From the NCBI GenBank assembly GCA_903917345.1, contig CAIXAE010000023.1, positions 1-64,000 of the forward strand: a stretch of DNA of 64,000 nt, in the 5' to 3' direction. Shown in pieces: positions 39,661 through 50,922 of this stretch. Each line of letters starts with the position of its first letter. Position 1 is the first letter of the stretch. Origin of the DNA: an uncultured Methylococcaceae bacterium. GTDB taxonomy: Bacteria > Pseudomonadota > Gammaproteobacteria > Methylococcales > Methylomonadaceae. A model generated the notes under the pieces. It was not told where the DNA came from and made no database searches. It worked only from the letters and a program-made list of their open reading frames with translations. The position numbers and the translations under genes were made by a program.

Positions 39661-40302
39661 TTATACCGCGTCTACTAATTCACGAATTTCACGAGCTGCG
39701 TCAGCAGGAGAAGCAGCGCCATAGATTGCTGCGCCAACAACGATGATGTTTGCACCTGCTCTTACTACGTCTTGTACAGTTGATGGTTTAATGCCGCCAG
39801 CAACAGAAATACGTACTGGTAAACCTAAAGCAGCAATAGCATTTAAATCAGCAAATGGAGTGTGTCCTGCTGCTTGAGCGTCAAGACCTGTGTGGATGCC
39901 CATGATTTGAGCGCCAGCTTCAGCAGTTGCTCTTGCACAAGCTACTTTGTCTTCAACGTTAATTAAGTCAATTTGAGCTTCTGCGCCGTGTGCGTTAGCC
40001 GCTTTGATAACACCTTGGCAAGTTGCTAAACCAGATACGCCCAATACTGTAACGATATCTGCGCCAGCTGCGTAAAAAGGAGTTGCCTCGTACTCGCCAG
40101 CATCCATAGTTTTTAAGTCAACTAAAAGTAATTTTTCAGGGAATTTTGCTCTTAACTCTCTTACTAAGTTGATGCCGTTGTGTTTAATGCATGGAGTTCC
40201 AATTTCGAAAATATCAACATAAGGTGCTACTAAAGTAGCTAAGCCAACTGTTGCGTCGAAATCTAGTGAATCTAATGCCATTTGAATTAATGGTTTTGCC
40301 AT
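39661..40302 (-). CDS. hxlA: 3-hexulose-6-phosphate synthase
   Basis: IFEIGTPCIKHNGINLVRELR; LLVDLKTMDAGEYEA; VAGGIKPSTVQDVVRAGANIIVVGAAIYGA. Confidence 0.96.
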   Translation of the reverse strand: MAKPLIQMALDSLDFDATVGLATLVAPYVDIFEIGTPCIKHNGINLVRELRAKFPEKLLLVDLKTMDAGEYEATPFYAAGADIVTVLGVSGLATCQGVIKAANAHGAEAQIDLINVEDKVACARATAEAGAQIMGIHTGLDAQAAGHTPFADLNAIAALGLPVRISVAGGIKPSTVQDVVRAGANIIVVGAAIYGAASPADAAREIRELVDAV

Positions 40303-40581
40303 GATATGTGCTCCGAAGGGTTTTATTAATAGTTATAGTTGGTTACATACTTGTTTTGCGGACATAACTGTAAAGTAGAATGGGGACGCATGTCAATGCT
40401 ATTTGACACAGATCTACAACGCCTTAATCAGCATGTCCGTAAAATGCAGTCAATTATAATATAAAACAATAGATTAATTGTCGATTATTTATTTTCTATA
40501 TTTTTATTATTTTATTATCGTTATTTTATGGGTAATATGTGACAATCCCTAATCGTATAAATATTAAGAGTTTTTTGCCTT

Positions 40582-41358
40582 TTAGGCATTTAGCTTGAAT
40601 AATTCGTAAAAATTATTTGTGGTTGATTCTGCAATATTATCGATTGACACGCTTCTTATAGTGGCTAATTGTTCTGCAACATATTTCACATAAAGTGGAT
40701 AATTTGGTTTGCCTCTAAATGGAATAGGTGCAAGATAAGGAGAGTCCGTTTCTATTAATATTCTATTGGCGGGCATCTTTTTTGCAACCTCCTTAATAGT
40801 ATCCGTCTTATTAAAAGTAACAATCCCTGAAAAAGATATGTAAAAGTTCATATCCATTGCCGCTTTTGCAAAATTCCAGTCTTCCGTAAAACAGTGGATA
40901 ACACCACCTACTTGTTCTGCGTTCTCTTCTTTTAATATTTTTAGAGTATCGACTTTGGCTTCTCTTGTATGAATGATAATTGGTTTGCTTAGAGCTTTAG
41001 CTACTTCAATATGATCTCTAAATCGTTGTTTTTGCCATTCAAGGTTTCCTTCACTCCGAAAGTAATCTAATCCAGTTTCACCAATACCAACAACTTTGCT
41101 GCTATTAGCAAAATTAATTAGTTCATCTATACTTGGGTTTACTCCTTCTTGAGCATTAGGATGCACTCCAACAGTAACTGAGATGTTTTTATAATCTTCA
41201 ACTAAACTCAGCATCTTCGGGTAAGTTTCTAGATCGATTGAAATACAGAGGAGATGCTCGATTTGTTTTGCCTTTACATCAAGCATGAAATTATTGAAAT
41301 CATTTTCATACGGTTTTAGATCAATACGATCAAGATGGCAGTGTGAGTCAATTAACAT
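40582..41358 (-). CDS. tatD: TatD-family DNase/hydrolase
   Basis: LIDSHCHLDRIDL; VGIGETGLDYFRSEG; PIIIHTREA; ILIETDSPYLAPIPFRGKPNYP. Confidence 0.93.
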   Translation of the reverse strand: MLIDSHCHLDRIDLKPYENDFNNFMLDVKAKQIEHLLCISIDLETYPKMLSLVEDYKNISVTVGVHPNAQEGVNPSIDELINFANSSKVVGIGETGLDYFRSEGNLEWQKQRFRDHIEVAKALSKPIIIHTREAKVDTLKILKEENAEQVGGVIHCFTEDWNFAKAAMDMNFYISFSGIVTFNKTDTIKEVAKKMPANRILIETDSPYLAPIPFRGKPNYPLYVKYVAEQLATIRSVSIDNIAESTTNNFYELFKLNA

Positions 41359-41372
41359 GTTCTTATATTAAA

Positions 41373-41741
41373 TTATAAATGTTGGTCTTTTAGCTTTAAG
41401 TTATTGTCAAAGTGACTTTCTATGCTAGCTTTTGTTTCGCCATTATCTTCTTTCATAAACTGGATACCAATTCCACAAGTTTTCTGATTTTCTGATTTTA
41501 CAGGTGTTTTCCAGATTACTTTACCTAAAAAGCTTAATTCGGCTAGTTCACCAAATATCTTAAGTCTTACGTTTAATAGTTCACCCATTTTGAAGTTTTG
41601 GGTGGTTGGTATCAATATCCCTCCATTGCGTATAAAAGGCATATAAGCAGCATACAATTCGTCTAGGTCTTTAATTATTATTTTTAATGGATCATCTATC
41701 GACATAGACATTAATTCTGATGTTGATTGAGTGAATGCCAT
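41373..41741 (-). CDS. PilZ-domain protein
   Basis: YMPFIRNGGILIPTTQNFKMGELLNVRLKIFGE...GKVIWKTP...GIGIQFM; located between holB and tatD. Confidence 0.82.
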   Translation of the reverse strand: MAFTQSTSELMSMSIDDPLKIIIKDLDELYAAYMPFIRNGGILIPTTQNFKMGELLNVRLKIFGELAELSFLGKVIWKTPVKSENQKTCGIGIQFMKEDNGETKASIESHFDNNLKLKDQHL

Positions 41742-42703
41742 TTTATTAATATTTCTTCTAGTATGGATTGTTTATTAATTTGCGTGTCAGCTCTTTGTTT
41801 GCTTAATAAGACCAAGTCATATAGTTCAAAAATGTCTTTCAGTCTTGTTTTGGTCGCAAGATATATTAATGATTTTTGTAAATCTGGGTTGTGTAAAGTA
41901 TGTGAGTTTGTTTGGTAATTACATTTAATAATGTCTGTGATCCAAGTAGTTATCCAATTGATTATAGGTGACGATTGAAGCTTATGCCAATTTTCTGCAA
42001 TAACTATAGGATGTTGCGCTAGTCTTGCGATTTCTAACCACGCGTTAAAACACTCATTGCGCAAAGGTAACATTTCATTGTTACTGAACTCTAGCGCTTG
42101 AAATGGTGATCGTTGCGTAATGTGATATAACGATTCTGCCTCAGTTATTGATAGTTTCGGATTTTGAATTATTAACCAATCAATCACTTTTTTCTGATCA
42201 GGCTGTGGAATGTTTATCCTTTGGCAACGACTTAGTATAGTTGCAGGTATATTTGATGGGTTATTACTAACTAATATTATGCTCGTTTTTTCGGAGGGTT
42301 CTTCTAGGCATTTTAAGAAGGCATTGGCTGACGAGTTATTTAATTGTTCTGCAGGATGAATTATTACAACTCGATGAGTATCAAATTGTCTTTTTAAGGT
42401 TAGCTGAGTTAATAAATTGCGGATTTGTCCTATTGCAATGGCTTTTCCAAATTCTTCTGTTGTTATTCTGATGAAATCAGGGTGTGATTCTGCTTCAATT
42501 AATATACATGGTGCACAGTTTCCACAATTTATTCCGTTATCATTTGGTTTTAGACAAAGCAAGGAATAGGCGAATTTTTCTGCTAAGTTTAATTTTCCAA
42601 GACCATTTGCACCTGAGATGAGCAAGGCTTGAGGAATACGATTTTGATTTTTATATTGGTATAACTGTTGCCACTGATCAAACTGCCAAGGTAGTAATGT
42701 CAT
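41711..42703 (-). CDS. holB: DNA polymerase III delta' subunit
   Basis: QALLISGANGLGKLNLAEKFA; CGNCAPCILIEAESHPDF; NAFLKCLEEPSEKTSIILVSNNPS. Confidence 0.92.
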   Translation of the reverse strand: MTLLPWQFDQWQQLYQYKNQNRIPQALLISGANGLGKLNLAEKFAYSLLCLKPNDNGINCGNCAPCILIEAESHPDFIRITTEEFGKAIAIGQIRNLLTQLTLKRQFDTHRVVIIHPAEQLNNSSANAFLKCLEEPSEKTSIILVSNNPSNIPATILSRCQRINIPQPDQKKVIDWLIIQNPKLSITEAESLYHITQRSPFQALEFSNNEMLPLRNECFNAWLEIARLAQHPIVIAENWHKLQSSPIINWITTWITDIIKCNYQTNSHTLHNPDLQKSLIYLATKTRLKDIFELYDLVLLSKQRADTQINKQSILEEILIKWHSLNQHQN

Positions 42704-43323
42704 CGTAGGAAGTTTCCAATCACATTAATTAGTTCGTTTTCTACATCTATAAGGGCCTGATTTGCTTTGATAACTTTAATGCGATTTGGATGTAATTCTG
42801 CTTGTAATAAATAGGCGCGTCGGACTTGTTCAAAGAAATTAATTTTTTCTGACTCAAATCTATCTAAATTGCTTCTTAATTTAGCTCTTTCTAAGCCAAT
42901 TTCTACTGGAGCGTCTAATAATAGAGTTAGATCAGGCCTTAAAATTCCTTGTACTAAATTCTCTAACCATTCGATAGTGCTGTTTTTCATATTTCTGCCT
43001 CCGCCTTGATAGGCATAGGTGGCATCTGTAAATCGATCACAAAGTACCCATGTGCCGTTGGCTAATGTGGGTTCTATGACATGTTTAATATGCTGTGCCC
43101 GTGCGGCAAAAACCATTAATAACTCAGCATGTTCTGATATGGCCTCACTGTCTTTATCTAATAGTAATTTACGTATTTTCTCAGCTAATGCTGTTCCACC
43201 GGGCTCTCGAGTGACACTTACAGGAATGTTATGAAGTTTTAAGTAGTTTTCTATGAAAGCCAAATTGGTCGTTTTCCCAACGCCTTCACCACCTTCTAGT
43301 GTGATAAATTTACCACGAGGCAT
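42700..43323 (-). CDS. tmk: Thymidylate kinase
   Basis: FITLEGGEGVGKTTNL; VTREPGGTALAEKIR; DRFTDATYAYQGGGR. Confidence 0.95.
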   Translation of the reverse strand: MPRGKFITLEGGEGVGKTTNLAFIENYLKLHNIPVSVTREPGGTALAEKIRKLLLDKDSEAISEHAELLMVFAARAQHIKHVIEPTLANGTWVLCDRFTDATYAYQGGGRNMKNSTIEWLENLVQGILRPDLTLLLDAPVEIGLERAKLRSNLDRFESEKINFFEQVRRAYLLQAELHPNRIKVIKANQALIDVENELINVIGNFLR

Positions 43324-44386
43324 TTTTGCTCCTTTGAAAGTTGTTTACCGCCAAATTATGTTCCGCTAAGGTCGGTGAGAATTGATGTGTACCATCACCT
43401 TTAGCTACAAAATATAGATTATTACTCTGATTAGGATGAAGCGCAGCTTTTAGTGCTTCAAGTCCTGGCATAGCTATCGGTGTTGGAGGTAATCCTTTAA
43501 TGGTATAAGTATTGTATGCAGTTTGGGTTAGTAAATCTTGATGGCTAATATTACCCTTATAGTGTTCTCCCATACCATAAATGACGGTTGGGTCAGTTTG
43601 CAATAACATGCCGGATTGGAGTCTGCGAGTAAAAACTCCCGCTATTAATGACCTCTCAGAAGGTTGGGCTGTTTCTTTCTCGATTATTGATGCAAGAATG
43701 AGTGCCTCATAAGGCGTTGTTAAAGGTAAATTGGCTGCTTTATTCTGCCATTGTTCTGCAAGTACGCTTTGCATTTTGTCGTATGCTCTTTTAAGTAATT
43801 CTTTGTCAGTAGTGTGTTTTTCAAAAAAGTAGGTATCTGGAAATATCAATCCTTCAAGTTTTTGTATTGATGATGTGTCATTATTTTTATTAGAAATAGT
43901 ACTAAAATTATTTGTATTGTTGCTGATTTCATCGGCTATCTGAGCTATGTTAGATTGTTGGATGGAATGTTCAATGATTAGATTATCATTAATAATTTGT
44001 AATATTTCTTTAAAGTTCCGGCCCTCGGGAAATGTGATGCTGTATTGCTTTCTTTTTCCGTAGGTTAAATGATCCAATACTTGAGGTAGAGTCATGCCTG
44101 GTGTTAATTCAAACTCTCCGGTTTTAATTTTCTGGGCGACTTTCTTTTGAAGGGCTAAAGATTTAAACCAGATGGGTTTAAAAGTTACATGGTTGGTAAG
44201 GAGTTTATTGGTTATTTGATCGAATGACTCCCCTTTATGTATTTCTATAGTGACTGTATTGCCAAAAACTACTGGTGATATTAGTGATCTTTGAAACTCT
44301 ATCCAGGCCCAAATGAATAGAAAAATTAAGCTGATTGGCGAGAAATAGACAACTTTAAGAATTATTGATGATGTCTTTTTGTTCAT
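43310..44386 (-). CDS. mltG: Endolytic murein transglycosylase MltG
   Basis: FPEGRNFKEIL; EGLIFPDTYFF; ALILASIIEKETA; LQTDPTVIYGMG; YNTYTIKGLPPTPIAMPG. Confidence 0.95.
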   Translation of the reverse strand: MNKKTSSIILKVVYFSPISLIFLFIWAWIEFQRSLISPVVFGNTVTIEIHKGESFDQITNKLLTNHVTFKPIWFKSLALQKKVAQKIKTGEFELTPGMTLPQVLDHLTYGKRKQYSITFPEGRNFKEILQIINDNLIIEHSIQQSNIAQIADEISNNTNNFSTISNKNNDTSSIQKLEGLIFPDTYFFEKHTTDKELLKRAYDKMQSVLAEQWQNKAANLPLTTPYEALILASIIEKETAQPSERSLIAGVFTRRLQSGMLLQTDPTVIYGMGEHYKGNISHQDLLTQTAYNTYTIKGLPPTPIAMPGLEALKAALHPNQSNNLYFVAKGDGTHQFSPTLAEHNLAVNNFQRSKNASW

Positions 44387-45188
44387 ATTCAGAGAGCAAA
44401 TATTGTAATTTCCTTGTCATCATTCCAATGCCAAACCGCGTCGTGTTTATTGAATTGATAGGCCAAATCCCAATGATTGAATTGCATAAAAAAGCTTCGT
44501 CAGCAGTCAATAGGTCGTATTCTTTGTAATCTCTTACAGTTAAAGAGTAACCATGAGCAATAGCTAATTCCATAATAATCCCCCTCATAATACCAGCGAC
44601 ACCAGAATAAAGTAGAGGTGAGGTGAAGATCATATTATTTTTGACATAGAAAAGGTTGGTCATTGTTCCTTCAATAATGTGGCCATTCAGGTCTTGCATA
44701 ATGCCTTCTTGAATATTTATGTCTGACCATTCCGCTCTCGCTAAAACTTGTTCAAGCCTATTTAGATGTTTAATACCGCTAAGGGATGGGCTTAGACCAA
44801 GTCTTGTTTCGCAGAATCGTGCCGTAACACCCTGTTCTTTATATGATGTAGCATAGCTGGGAAAAGGATGAATGCTTAAAATTCTATTTGGCTTTATGGC
44901 TTCAGGTTGGCGATAGCCCCGGCCTCCTGTACCTCGAGTAACAATAATTTTGAGTATGGCATTGTCTAAATCTTTAGCAAGTGAAAATGTTTCACTATTA
45001 AGCAATTTAGAACATGGGGTTGGGATTTGGAGTTTAAGACAGGAATTATGAAGTCTTTCTAGATGTCTTTCAAAAAAACAGGGAATTCCTTTTTTAATAG
45101 CGATGGTTTCAAATAAACCATCGCCGTATTGAAAGCCCCTATCTGATAATTCAATCAGCTCCTGAATTGAACCATTTACCAAGGCCAT
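44355..45188 (-). CDS. pabC: Aminodeoxychorismate lyase
   Basis: DRGFQYGDGLFETIAIKKG; KHLNRLEQVLARAEW; EGTMTNLFYV. Confidence 0.93.
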   Translation of the reverse strand: MALVNGSIQELIELSDRGFQYGDGLFETIAIKKGIPCFFERHLERLHNSCLKLQIPTPCSKLLNSETFSLAKDLDNAILKIIVTRGTGGRGYRQPEAIKPNRILSIHPFPSYATSYKEQGVTARFCETRLGLSPSLSGIKHLNRLEQVLARAEWSDINIQEGIMQDLNGHIIEGTMTNLFYVKNNMIFTSPLLYSGVAGIMRGIIMELAIAHGYSLTVRDYKEYDLLTADEAFLCNSIIGIWPINSINTTRFGIGMMTRKLQYLLSEYEQKDIINNS

Positions 45189-45213
45189 GATTTTCTAGGA
45201 GTTTATTAAAGTT

Positions 45214-46458
45214 TTATTGATAGCGTTTAAAAATTAAAGTTCCATTGGTGCCGCCAAATCCAAAGGAGTTTGACATTGCCACTTCAATTTTCATATTTCT
45301 TGCTATTTTTGGTACGTAGTCCAGATCACATTCTGGGTCAGGGTTATCCAAGTTAATAGTTGGAGGTGCAATTTGTTCTTTAATGCTTAAGGCTGAAATA
45401 ACGGCTTCAATTCCACCTGCTGCTCCAAGCATGTGACCAATCATTGATTTTGTAGAACTAATAGCGACTTTATAAGCATGATCGCCTAATGCGGCTTTCA
45501 TTGCTTGTGTCTCACCCACATCGCCAGCAGGTGTTGAAGTGCCGTGAGCATTTATATAGTCTACATCTTCTTTATTTAGTCCGGCATCTTTAAGAGCGTT
45601 TCTCATGCATCGAGCAGCGCCTTCGCCCCCTTCAGAAGGTGTTGTAATGTGGTAAGCATCACCACTCATGCCATAACCTACTAATTCAGCATAAATTTTT
45701 GCACCGCGAGCTTTTGCGTGTTCGAGTTCTTCCAGTACTACAACGCCAGCTCCATCACTTAATACAAAGCCATCACGATCTTTATCCCATGGGCGACTGG
45801 CTCTTTGTGGGTCATCATTGCGACGAGACAGCGCTTTAGCCGAAGCAAAGCCACCCATCGCAGTCGGAGATGTTGTACAGCGTTCCGCTCCACCTGCTAT
45901 CATGACGTCTGCGTCGCCGTAGGAAATCAAGCGCGCGGCATCACCAATATTGTGGGTGCCTGTTGCACAAGCAGTGACAATAGCAAAGTTGGGTCCTTTC
46001 AGACCATATTTAATCGAAAGGTTGCCAGAAATCATGTTAATAATGTTACCTGGTACAAAGAATGGAGATATTCTTCGTGGACCACCTTTTTCATAGGTGG
46101 CGTAGCATTCTTCAATACCTGTAATACCGCCTATACCCGCTCCAATGGCTACGCCAATTCGTTCTGCGTTCGCTTCTGTTACTTCAATACCAGAATCCTC
46201 AAAAGCTTGGCAACCTGCAGCAAGACCGTAGTGGACAAAACCATCCATACGTTTAGCGTCTTTTTCAGGTATGTATTGGGATATATCAAGATTTCTTATC
46301 ACTCCGCCAAATGTAGTGGCAAAAGGGGATATATCAAAAGAATCAATTGGACTTATGCCGCTTTTGGCATTGATAATGCCATTCCATGTTTCAGCGACGG
46401 TGTTAGCTAAGCATGTAACAGCACCCAATCCAGTTATTACAACTCGACGTTTACTCAA
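45214..46458 (-). CDS. fabF: Beta-ketoacyl-ACP synthase II
   Basis: RRVVITGLGAVTCL; ACATGTHNIGDA; NAHGTSTPAGDVGET; SNSFGFGGTN. Confidence 0.96.
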   Translation of the reverse strand: MSKRRVVITGLGAVTCLANTVAETWNGIINAKSGISPIDSFDISPFATTFGGVIRNLDISQYIPEKDAKRMDGFVHYGLAAGCQAFEDSGIEVTEANAERIGVAIGAGIGGITGIEECYATYEKGGPRRISPFFVPGNIINMISGNLSIKYGLKGPNFAIVTACATGTHNIGDAARLISYGDADVMIAGGAERCTTSPTAMGGFASAKALSRRNDDPQRASRPWDKDRDGFVLSDGAGVVVLEELEHAKARGAKIYAELVGYGMSGDAYHITTPSEGGEGAARCMRNALKDAGLNKEDVDYINAHGTSTPAGDVGETQAMKAALGDHAYKVAISSTKSMIGHMLGAAGGIEAVISALSIKEQIAPPTINLDNPDPECDLDYVPKIARNMKIEVAMSNSFGFGGTNGTLIFKRYQ

Positions 46459-46601
46459 TGTAATGTACCGTAAGAAAGGTGAAGATGAGGGTAACTAAAG
46501 TCTGTGGTATATACCATAACAAACTGTGTTTTTGTTTTGGAACAGGCTAGTTTTAATGTCAAATTAGTGGATGAGTATGCCTCATCCACTTAAAATCAGT
46601 T

Positions 46602-46847
46602 TTACGCGTTTTTATTTACGTAATCGATGGCTTGCTGAACAGTAGTGATTTTTTCAGCTTCATCATCAGGAATTTCGCATTCGAATTCTTCTTCAAGAGC
46701 CATAACGAGTTCAACTGTATCCAGAGAATCGGCACCAAGATCGTCAACAAATGAAGCATCATTAGCGATGTCTTCTTTTACACCTAGTTGCTCTGCAACA
46801 ATTTTTTTAACTCGTTCTTCAATGTTACTCATAATTTTTTTCCTCAA
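46602..46847 (-). CDS. acpP: Acyl carrier protein
   Basis: [32 protein letters not shown]. Confidence 0.97.
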   Translation of the reverse strand: MRKKIMSNIEERVKKIVAEQLGVKEDIANDASFVDDLGADSLDTVELVMALEEEFECEIPDDEAEKITTVQQAIDYVNKNA

Positions 46848-46970
46848 ACAACGTAAGTCTATAATTTTCTGACTTAAATTGATATTGTTATTAGTTTTTA
46901 CTGAAACCGCGTGTCTAGTAAATTTAGACAGCGTGGCAATTATACTTAATATTACGACAAAGTCACCATA

Positions 46971-47699
46971 TTAAGGCATAAACATGCCGCCATTGACATG
47001 TAAAGTCTCGCCTGTAATATAACTTGCACCGGGTGAAGCAAGAAATCCAACGGCATGAGCAATTTCTTTAGCATCGCCTAATCTGTTGAGTGGGATAGAT
47101 GCTAATAGATTGTTTTTAATATCATCATTAAGCTCCTTAGTCATATCAGTGTCGATAAAACCGGGTGCAACAGTGTTAATGGTGATATTACGTGAGCCGA
47201 CTTCTTTGGCCATTGATTTTGCGAATCCAACCATGCCTGCTTTGGCTGCTGCATAGTTAGCTTGGCCCGCATTTCCTGTAGATCCAACTACTGAAGAAAT
47301 ATTAATAATGCGGCCGTATTTAGCTTTCATCATGCCACGTAGCACTGCTTTACTCATTCTAAATACAGATGTTAAGTTGGTGTTGATAATATCATCCCAC
47401 TCTTCATCTTTCATGCGCATTAACAAGTTATCTCTGGTTATCCCGGCGTTATTGACTAATACAGCGGGTGCACCAAATTCATCATTAATTGTTTTGAGTA
47501 CTTCTTCAATCGATTCGGCATTAGATACATCTAATTTAAAGCCTTTGCCGCTGTCGCCTAAATAAAATGAAATAGCCTCTGCGCCAGCATCAGAAGTTGC
47601 TGTACCGAGTACAAAAAAACCATCTTCAGCTAATTTTTCGGCAATTGCTTTACCAATGCCACGACTTGCGCCGGTTACTAAAGCTATTTGTTTAGTCAT
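46971..47699 (-). CDS. fabG: 3-oxoacyl-ACP reductase
   Basis: ALVTGASRGIGKAIAEKL; NNAGITRDNLLMRMKDEEW; YAAAKAGMVGFAKSMAKE. Confidence 0.96.
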   Translation of the reverse strand: MTKQIALVTGASRGIGKAIAEKLAEDGFFVLGTATSDAGAEAISFYLGDSGKGFKLDVSNAESIEEVLKTINDEFGAPAVLVNNAGITRDNLLMRMKDEEWDDIINTNLTSVFRMSKAVLRGMMKAKYGRIINISSVVGSTGNAGQANYAAAKAGMVGFAKSMAKEVGSRNITINTVAPGFIDTDMTKELNDDIKNNLLASIPLNRLGDAKEIAHAVGFLASPGASYITGETLHVNGGMFMP

Positions 47700-48642
47700 T
47701 GAGTTGCTCCAATAGCGTATTTATTGTTTCTGAATTATAGATAGAGAAATGCTCGGCGTCTTTAGCGATCCGCTTGTTAAGACCAATAAGAACTTTTCCA
47801 GGACCACATTCAACAAAACGCGTAACACCCTGTTCGTGCATGTGATTGATGCTATCAACCCAACGAACGGGTTTAAAAAGTTGTTCTTTTAGAATGTTAC
47901 AAATGGCATCAGGTGTATCGTGTGAAGCAACGTCTACATTGTGAACCAGTTTAATCGTAGGCGTTACAATCTCAATTTCATTTAGATAGGCATCTAGTTT
48001 ATCGGCCGCGGATTGCATCAAGGCACAATGAGAGGGCACGCTAACGGGTAATAAAAGAGCGCGTTTGGCACCGGCTTCTTTTGCTCTAGACATAGCTCTT
48101 TCAACAGCGGTTTTATTGCCTGCAATAACGACTTGTCCAGGGGAATTAAAATTGACTGCTGAGACAATTTCTTTTTCAGCGGCTTGCGCGCAAATATCTA
48201 TAATTATTTGATCTTCAAGCCCTAAGATAGCTGCCATAGCGCCCACTCCAGGCGGAACGGCTTCTTGCATTAAGCGACCACGGGCAGCAACTAATTTTAT
48301 GCCGTCTTCAAACGTTAAAGCGCCGGAACAAACTAGCGCGGTATATTCGCCTAAGCTGTGTCCTGCCATCCAGGTGGGTTGAATAGGGCTTTGTTTGCGC
48401 CAAATATCCCATACTGCAAAGCCAGCGGCTAACATAGCTGGTTGCGTATTTTGTGTTTGGTTTAGTTCTTCATCAGGGCCTTGAGTTATTAAAGACCACA
48501 AGTTCAAACTTAAAACATCAGAGGCTCTTTCAAACGTGTATTTTACTTCTGGGTGACTAGAGGTTAATTCTGCCAGCATGCCGACTGACTGGGAGCCTTG
48601 TCCAGGAAAGACAAATGCTAAATTATCGATGTGTGTGCTCAT
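47692..48642 (-). CDS. fabD: Malonyl-CoA:ACP transacylase
   Basis: AFVFPGQGSQSVGM; AGHSLGEYTALVCSGAL; FVECGPGKVLIGL. Confidence 0.96.
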   Translation of the reverse strand: MSTHIDNLAFVFPGQGSQSVGMLAELTSSHPEVKYTFERASDVLSLNLWSLITQGPDEELNQTQNTQPAMLAAGFAVWDIWRKQSPIQPTWMAGHSLGEYTALVCSGALTFEDGIKLVAARGRLMQEAVPPGVGAMAAILGLEDQIIIDICAQAAEKEIVSAVNFNSPGQVVIAGNKTAVERAMSRAKEAGAKRALLLPVSVPSHCALMQSAADKLDAYLNEIEIVTPTIKLVHNVDVASHDTPDAICNILKEQLFKPVRWVDSINHMHEQGVTRFVECGPGKVLIGLNKRIAKDAEHFSIYNSETINTLLEQLND

Positions 48643-48661
48643 GTTACTGTATTATTTTTTA

Positions 48662-49633
48662 TTAATATTTAATAAGAGCCGAGCCCCAAGTAAAGCCAGC
48701 ACCAAAGGCTTCAAGGAGCACGACTTGTCCACGCTTAATTCTTCCATCTCGCACTGCTTCATTAAAAGCTAATAATACCGATGCAGAAGAAGTGTTACCT
48801 TGATTTTCAAGGGTAACCACGACTTGATCCATAGACATTTTTAATTTTTTGGCGGTTGCCATGATAATTCTAATATTGGCTTGATGCGGCACTAGCCAAT
48901 CAATTTCTTCTTTAGCCATGTTATTGGCTTCAAGTGTTTCATCAACAATTCGGCCTAGAGTATTAACGGCTACTTTGAAAACTTCATTGCCACGCATATT
49001 GATAAAGCCGATTTCTTCATTCTGTATGTCGGCGTTTGATAGTTGGGGATTGCGGCAATACAAAAGCTCTTCAAACTCACCATCAGCATGAATATGGGTT
49101 GATAAGACACCTGCTTCATCAGATGAACCTATTAATAAAGCCCCTGCGCCATCTCCAAATAAGATACACGTGCCACGGTCTGTCCAATCTACAATGCGTG
49201 AGCAAATTTCAGTACCAACAATAAGGGCCTTTTTCGCGGCGCCTGATTTAATAAATTGATCAGCAATACTAAGTGCATAAATAGAACCAGAGCAAGCGGC
49301 TTGAACATCAAAGGCAGCTGCATTTTTATTGCCTAGTCGTTGTTGTAATAAACAAGCGGTGCTGGGATAAACATATTCGGGTGTGCCAGTGGCAACGATA
49401 ATTAAATCAATGTCATTGGGGTCGCAGTTAGCAACTTCTAATGCTTGTCTTGCCGCAATTTCAGCCATGCTTGCGGCTGATTCATTAGGAGCAGCAATGC
49501 GTCGGCTTTTTATACCCGTGCGTTCAAAAATCCAGCTATCTGAAGTGTCAACGGTTTGTGATATTTGTTCATTGGTGCGAATCTCGGCGGGCAAGTATCC
49601 GCCAGTGCCCAGAACTTTTGAATAACGAATCAT
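48662..49633 (-). CDS. fabH: Beta-ketoacyl-ACP synthase III
   Basis: [57 protein letters not shown]. Confidence 0.96.
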   Translation of the reverse strand: MIRYSKVLGTGGYLPAEIRTNEQISQTVDTSDSWIFERTGIKSRRIAAPNESAASMAEIAARQALEVANCDPNDIDLIIVATGTPEYVYPSTACLLQQRLGNKNAAAFDVQAACSGSIYALSIADQFIKSGAAKKALIVGTEICSRIVDWTDRGTCILFGDGAGALLIGSSDEAGVLSTHIHADGEFEELLYCRNPQLSNADIQNEEIGFINMRGNEVFKVAVNTLGRIVDETLEANNMAKEEIDWLVPHQANIRIIMATAKKLKMSMDQVVVTLENQGNTSSASVLLAFNEAVRDGRIKRGQVVLLEAFGAGFTWGSALIKY

Positions 49634-50670
49634 CTGATGTCTCTAAGAGCTAAGGTTTTTTCTACTTGCTCACTTATTTTTTTTATAACATCTTGTTGCG
49701 CTTCAACTATGGCTAATTGAATTGCCGTTTTAAATGCAAGACTATCTGCGCCACCGTGACTTTTGATGACCAAGCCTTTAAGGCCTAGAAAACTAGCGCC
49801 ATTATATAAGCGTGGATCAATGCGTTGCTTAAAGGATTTAAGTACAGGATAAGCAATGATCGCCACCATCTTTGTAAAAATGTTTCTACTAAACGCTTCT
49901 TTAAGCGCGGTACCTATCATTTTTGCAGCACCTTCAATTGACTTAAGCGCAACATTGCCTACAAACCCGTCGGTGACAATTAGGTCCACTTTAATAGGGC
50001 CGGCATTTAAAGAATTACCTTCTACATAGCCGATATAGTTTAAGGAGGATGATTCTAATAGTTTTGCGGCGGCTTTAACCTGCTCATTCCCTTTGGTGTC
50101 TTCTTCGCCAATATTTAAGAGGCCTACTTTGGGGTTTTCTATTCCTTCAACAGCTTTAACGAGTTCGTTGCCCATAATGGCAAATTGAAATAGGTGTTCC
50201 GCAGAGCAATCAACATTAGCGCCTAGATCAAGTACATGCGTATGGCCGTGAATAGAAGGTAAAGTTGAAATGATAGCGGGGCGATCTATACCTGGAATCA
50301 TTTTCAAAACAAATCGAGCTGTTGCCATTAATGCGCCGGTGTTACCTGCGCTCACACATGCATCTGCTTGGCCTTCTTTGACCAAATTAATGGCTACCCG
50401 CATAGAAGAGTCTTTTTTGTTTTTTAAAGCTTTAGAGGGTGATTCATCCATTTCAACACTTTGCGAAGCATGGTGAATAGAGAGTCTATCTTGATAAGGA
50501 CCTAATCCATTTGGCAAGAGGCCTTTTATGATTAGTTCATCTCCAACTAAGATTAATTTTAAGTTTGGATTGTGTTTTAGACAGTCCAGAGAAGCTGGAA
50601 TAGTGACTTGAGGACCTTGATCCCCGCCCATTGCGTCAATTGAAATTGTTAAACTCACGCTGATGAACAA
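49630..50670 (-). CDS. plsX: Phosphate acyltransferase PlsX
   Basis: [65 protein letters not shown]. Confidence 0.96.
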   Translation of the reverse strand: MFISVSLTISIDAMGGDQGPQVTIPASLDCLKHNPNLKLILVGDELIIKGLLPNGLGPYQDRLSIHHASQSVEMDESPSKALKNKKDSSMRVAINLVKEGQADACVSAGNTGALMATARFVLKMIPGIDRPAIISTLPSIHGHTHVLDLGANVDCSAEHLFQFAIMGNELVKAVEGIENPKVGLLNIGEEDTKGNEQVKAAAKLLESSSLNYIGYVEGNSLNAGPIKVDLIVTDGFVGNVALKSIEGAAKMIGTALKEAFSRNIFTKMVAIIAYPVLKSFKQRIDPRLYNGASFLGLKGLVIKSHGGADSLAFKTAIQLAIVEAQQDVIKKISEQVEKTLALRDIR

Positions 50671-50742
50671 CTCCGAGGTTATTGAAGGGCGCCGAGCCCT
50701 TTGGGTGGGTTCGGCATGGGGTCATCTCAGAACGAAAGGTTA

Positions 50743-50922
50743 TTATTCGTCTGCAGTAGTCACTATTTGGCGACCTTTGAAAAAGCCACCTGGGGTAACG
50801 TGATGACGCAAGTGCATTTCACCTGTTATAGCATCTTGAGATAATGCTTTTGATGTTAACGCGTCATGTGAACGACGTTGACCGCGTCTTGAGCGCGTTA
50901 CTTTACTTTTTTGTACAGCCAT
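50743..50922 (-). CDS. rpmF: 50S ribosomal protein L32 (59 aa, below the supplied ORF cut-off)
   Basis: Reverse complement translates to [59 protein letters not shown]. Confidence 0.96.
   Translation of the reverse strand: MAVQKSKVTRSRRGQRRSHDALTSKALSQDAITGEMHLRHHVTPGGFFKGRQIVTTADE

Noticed and set aside
45805-46410. 201-aa plus-strand ORF antisense to fabF
   Set aside because: Wholly within the conserved fabF gene on the other strand; a shadow ORF.
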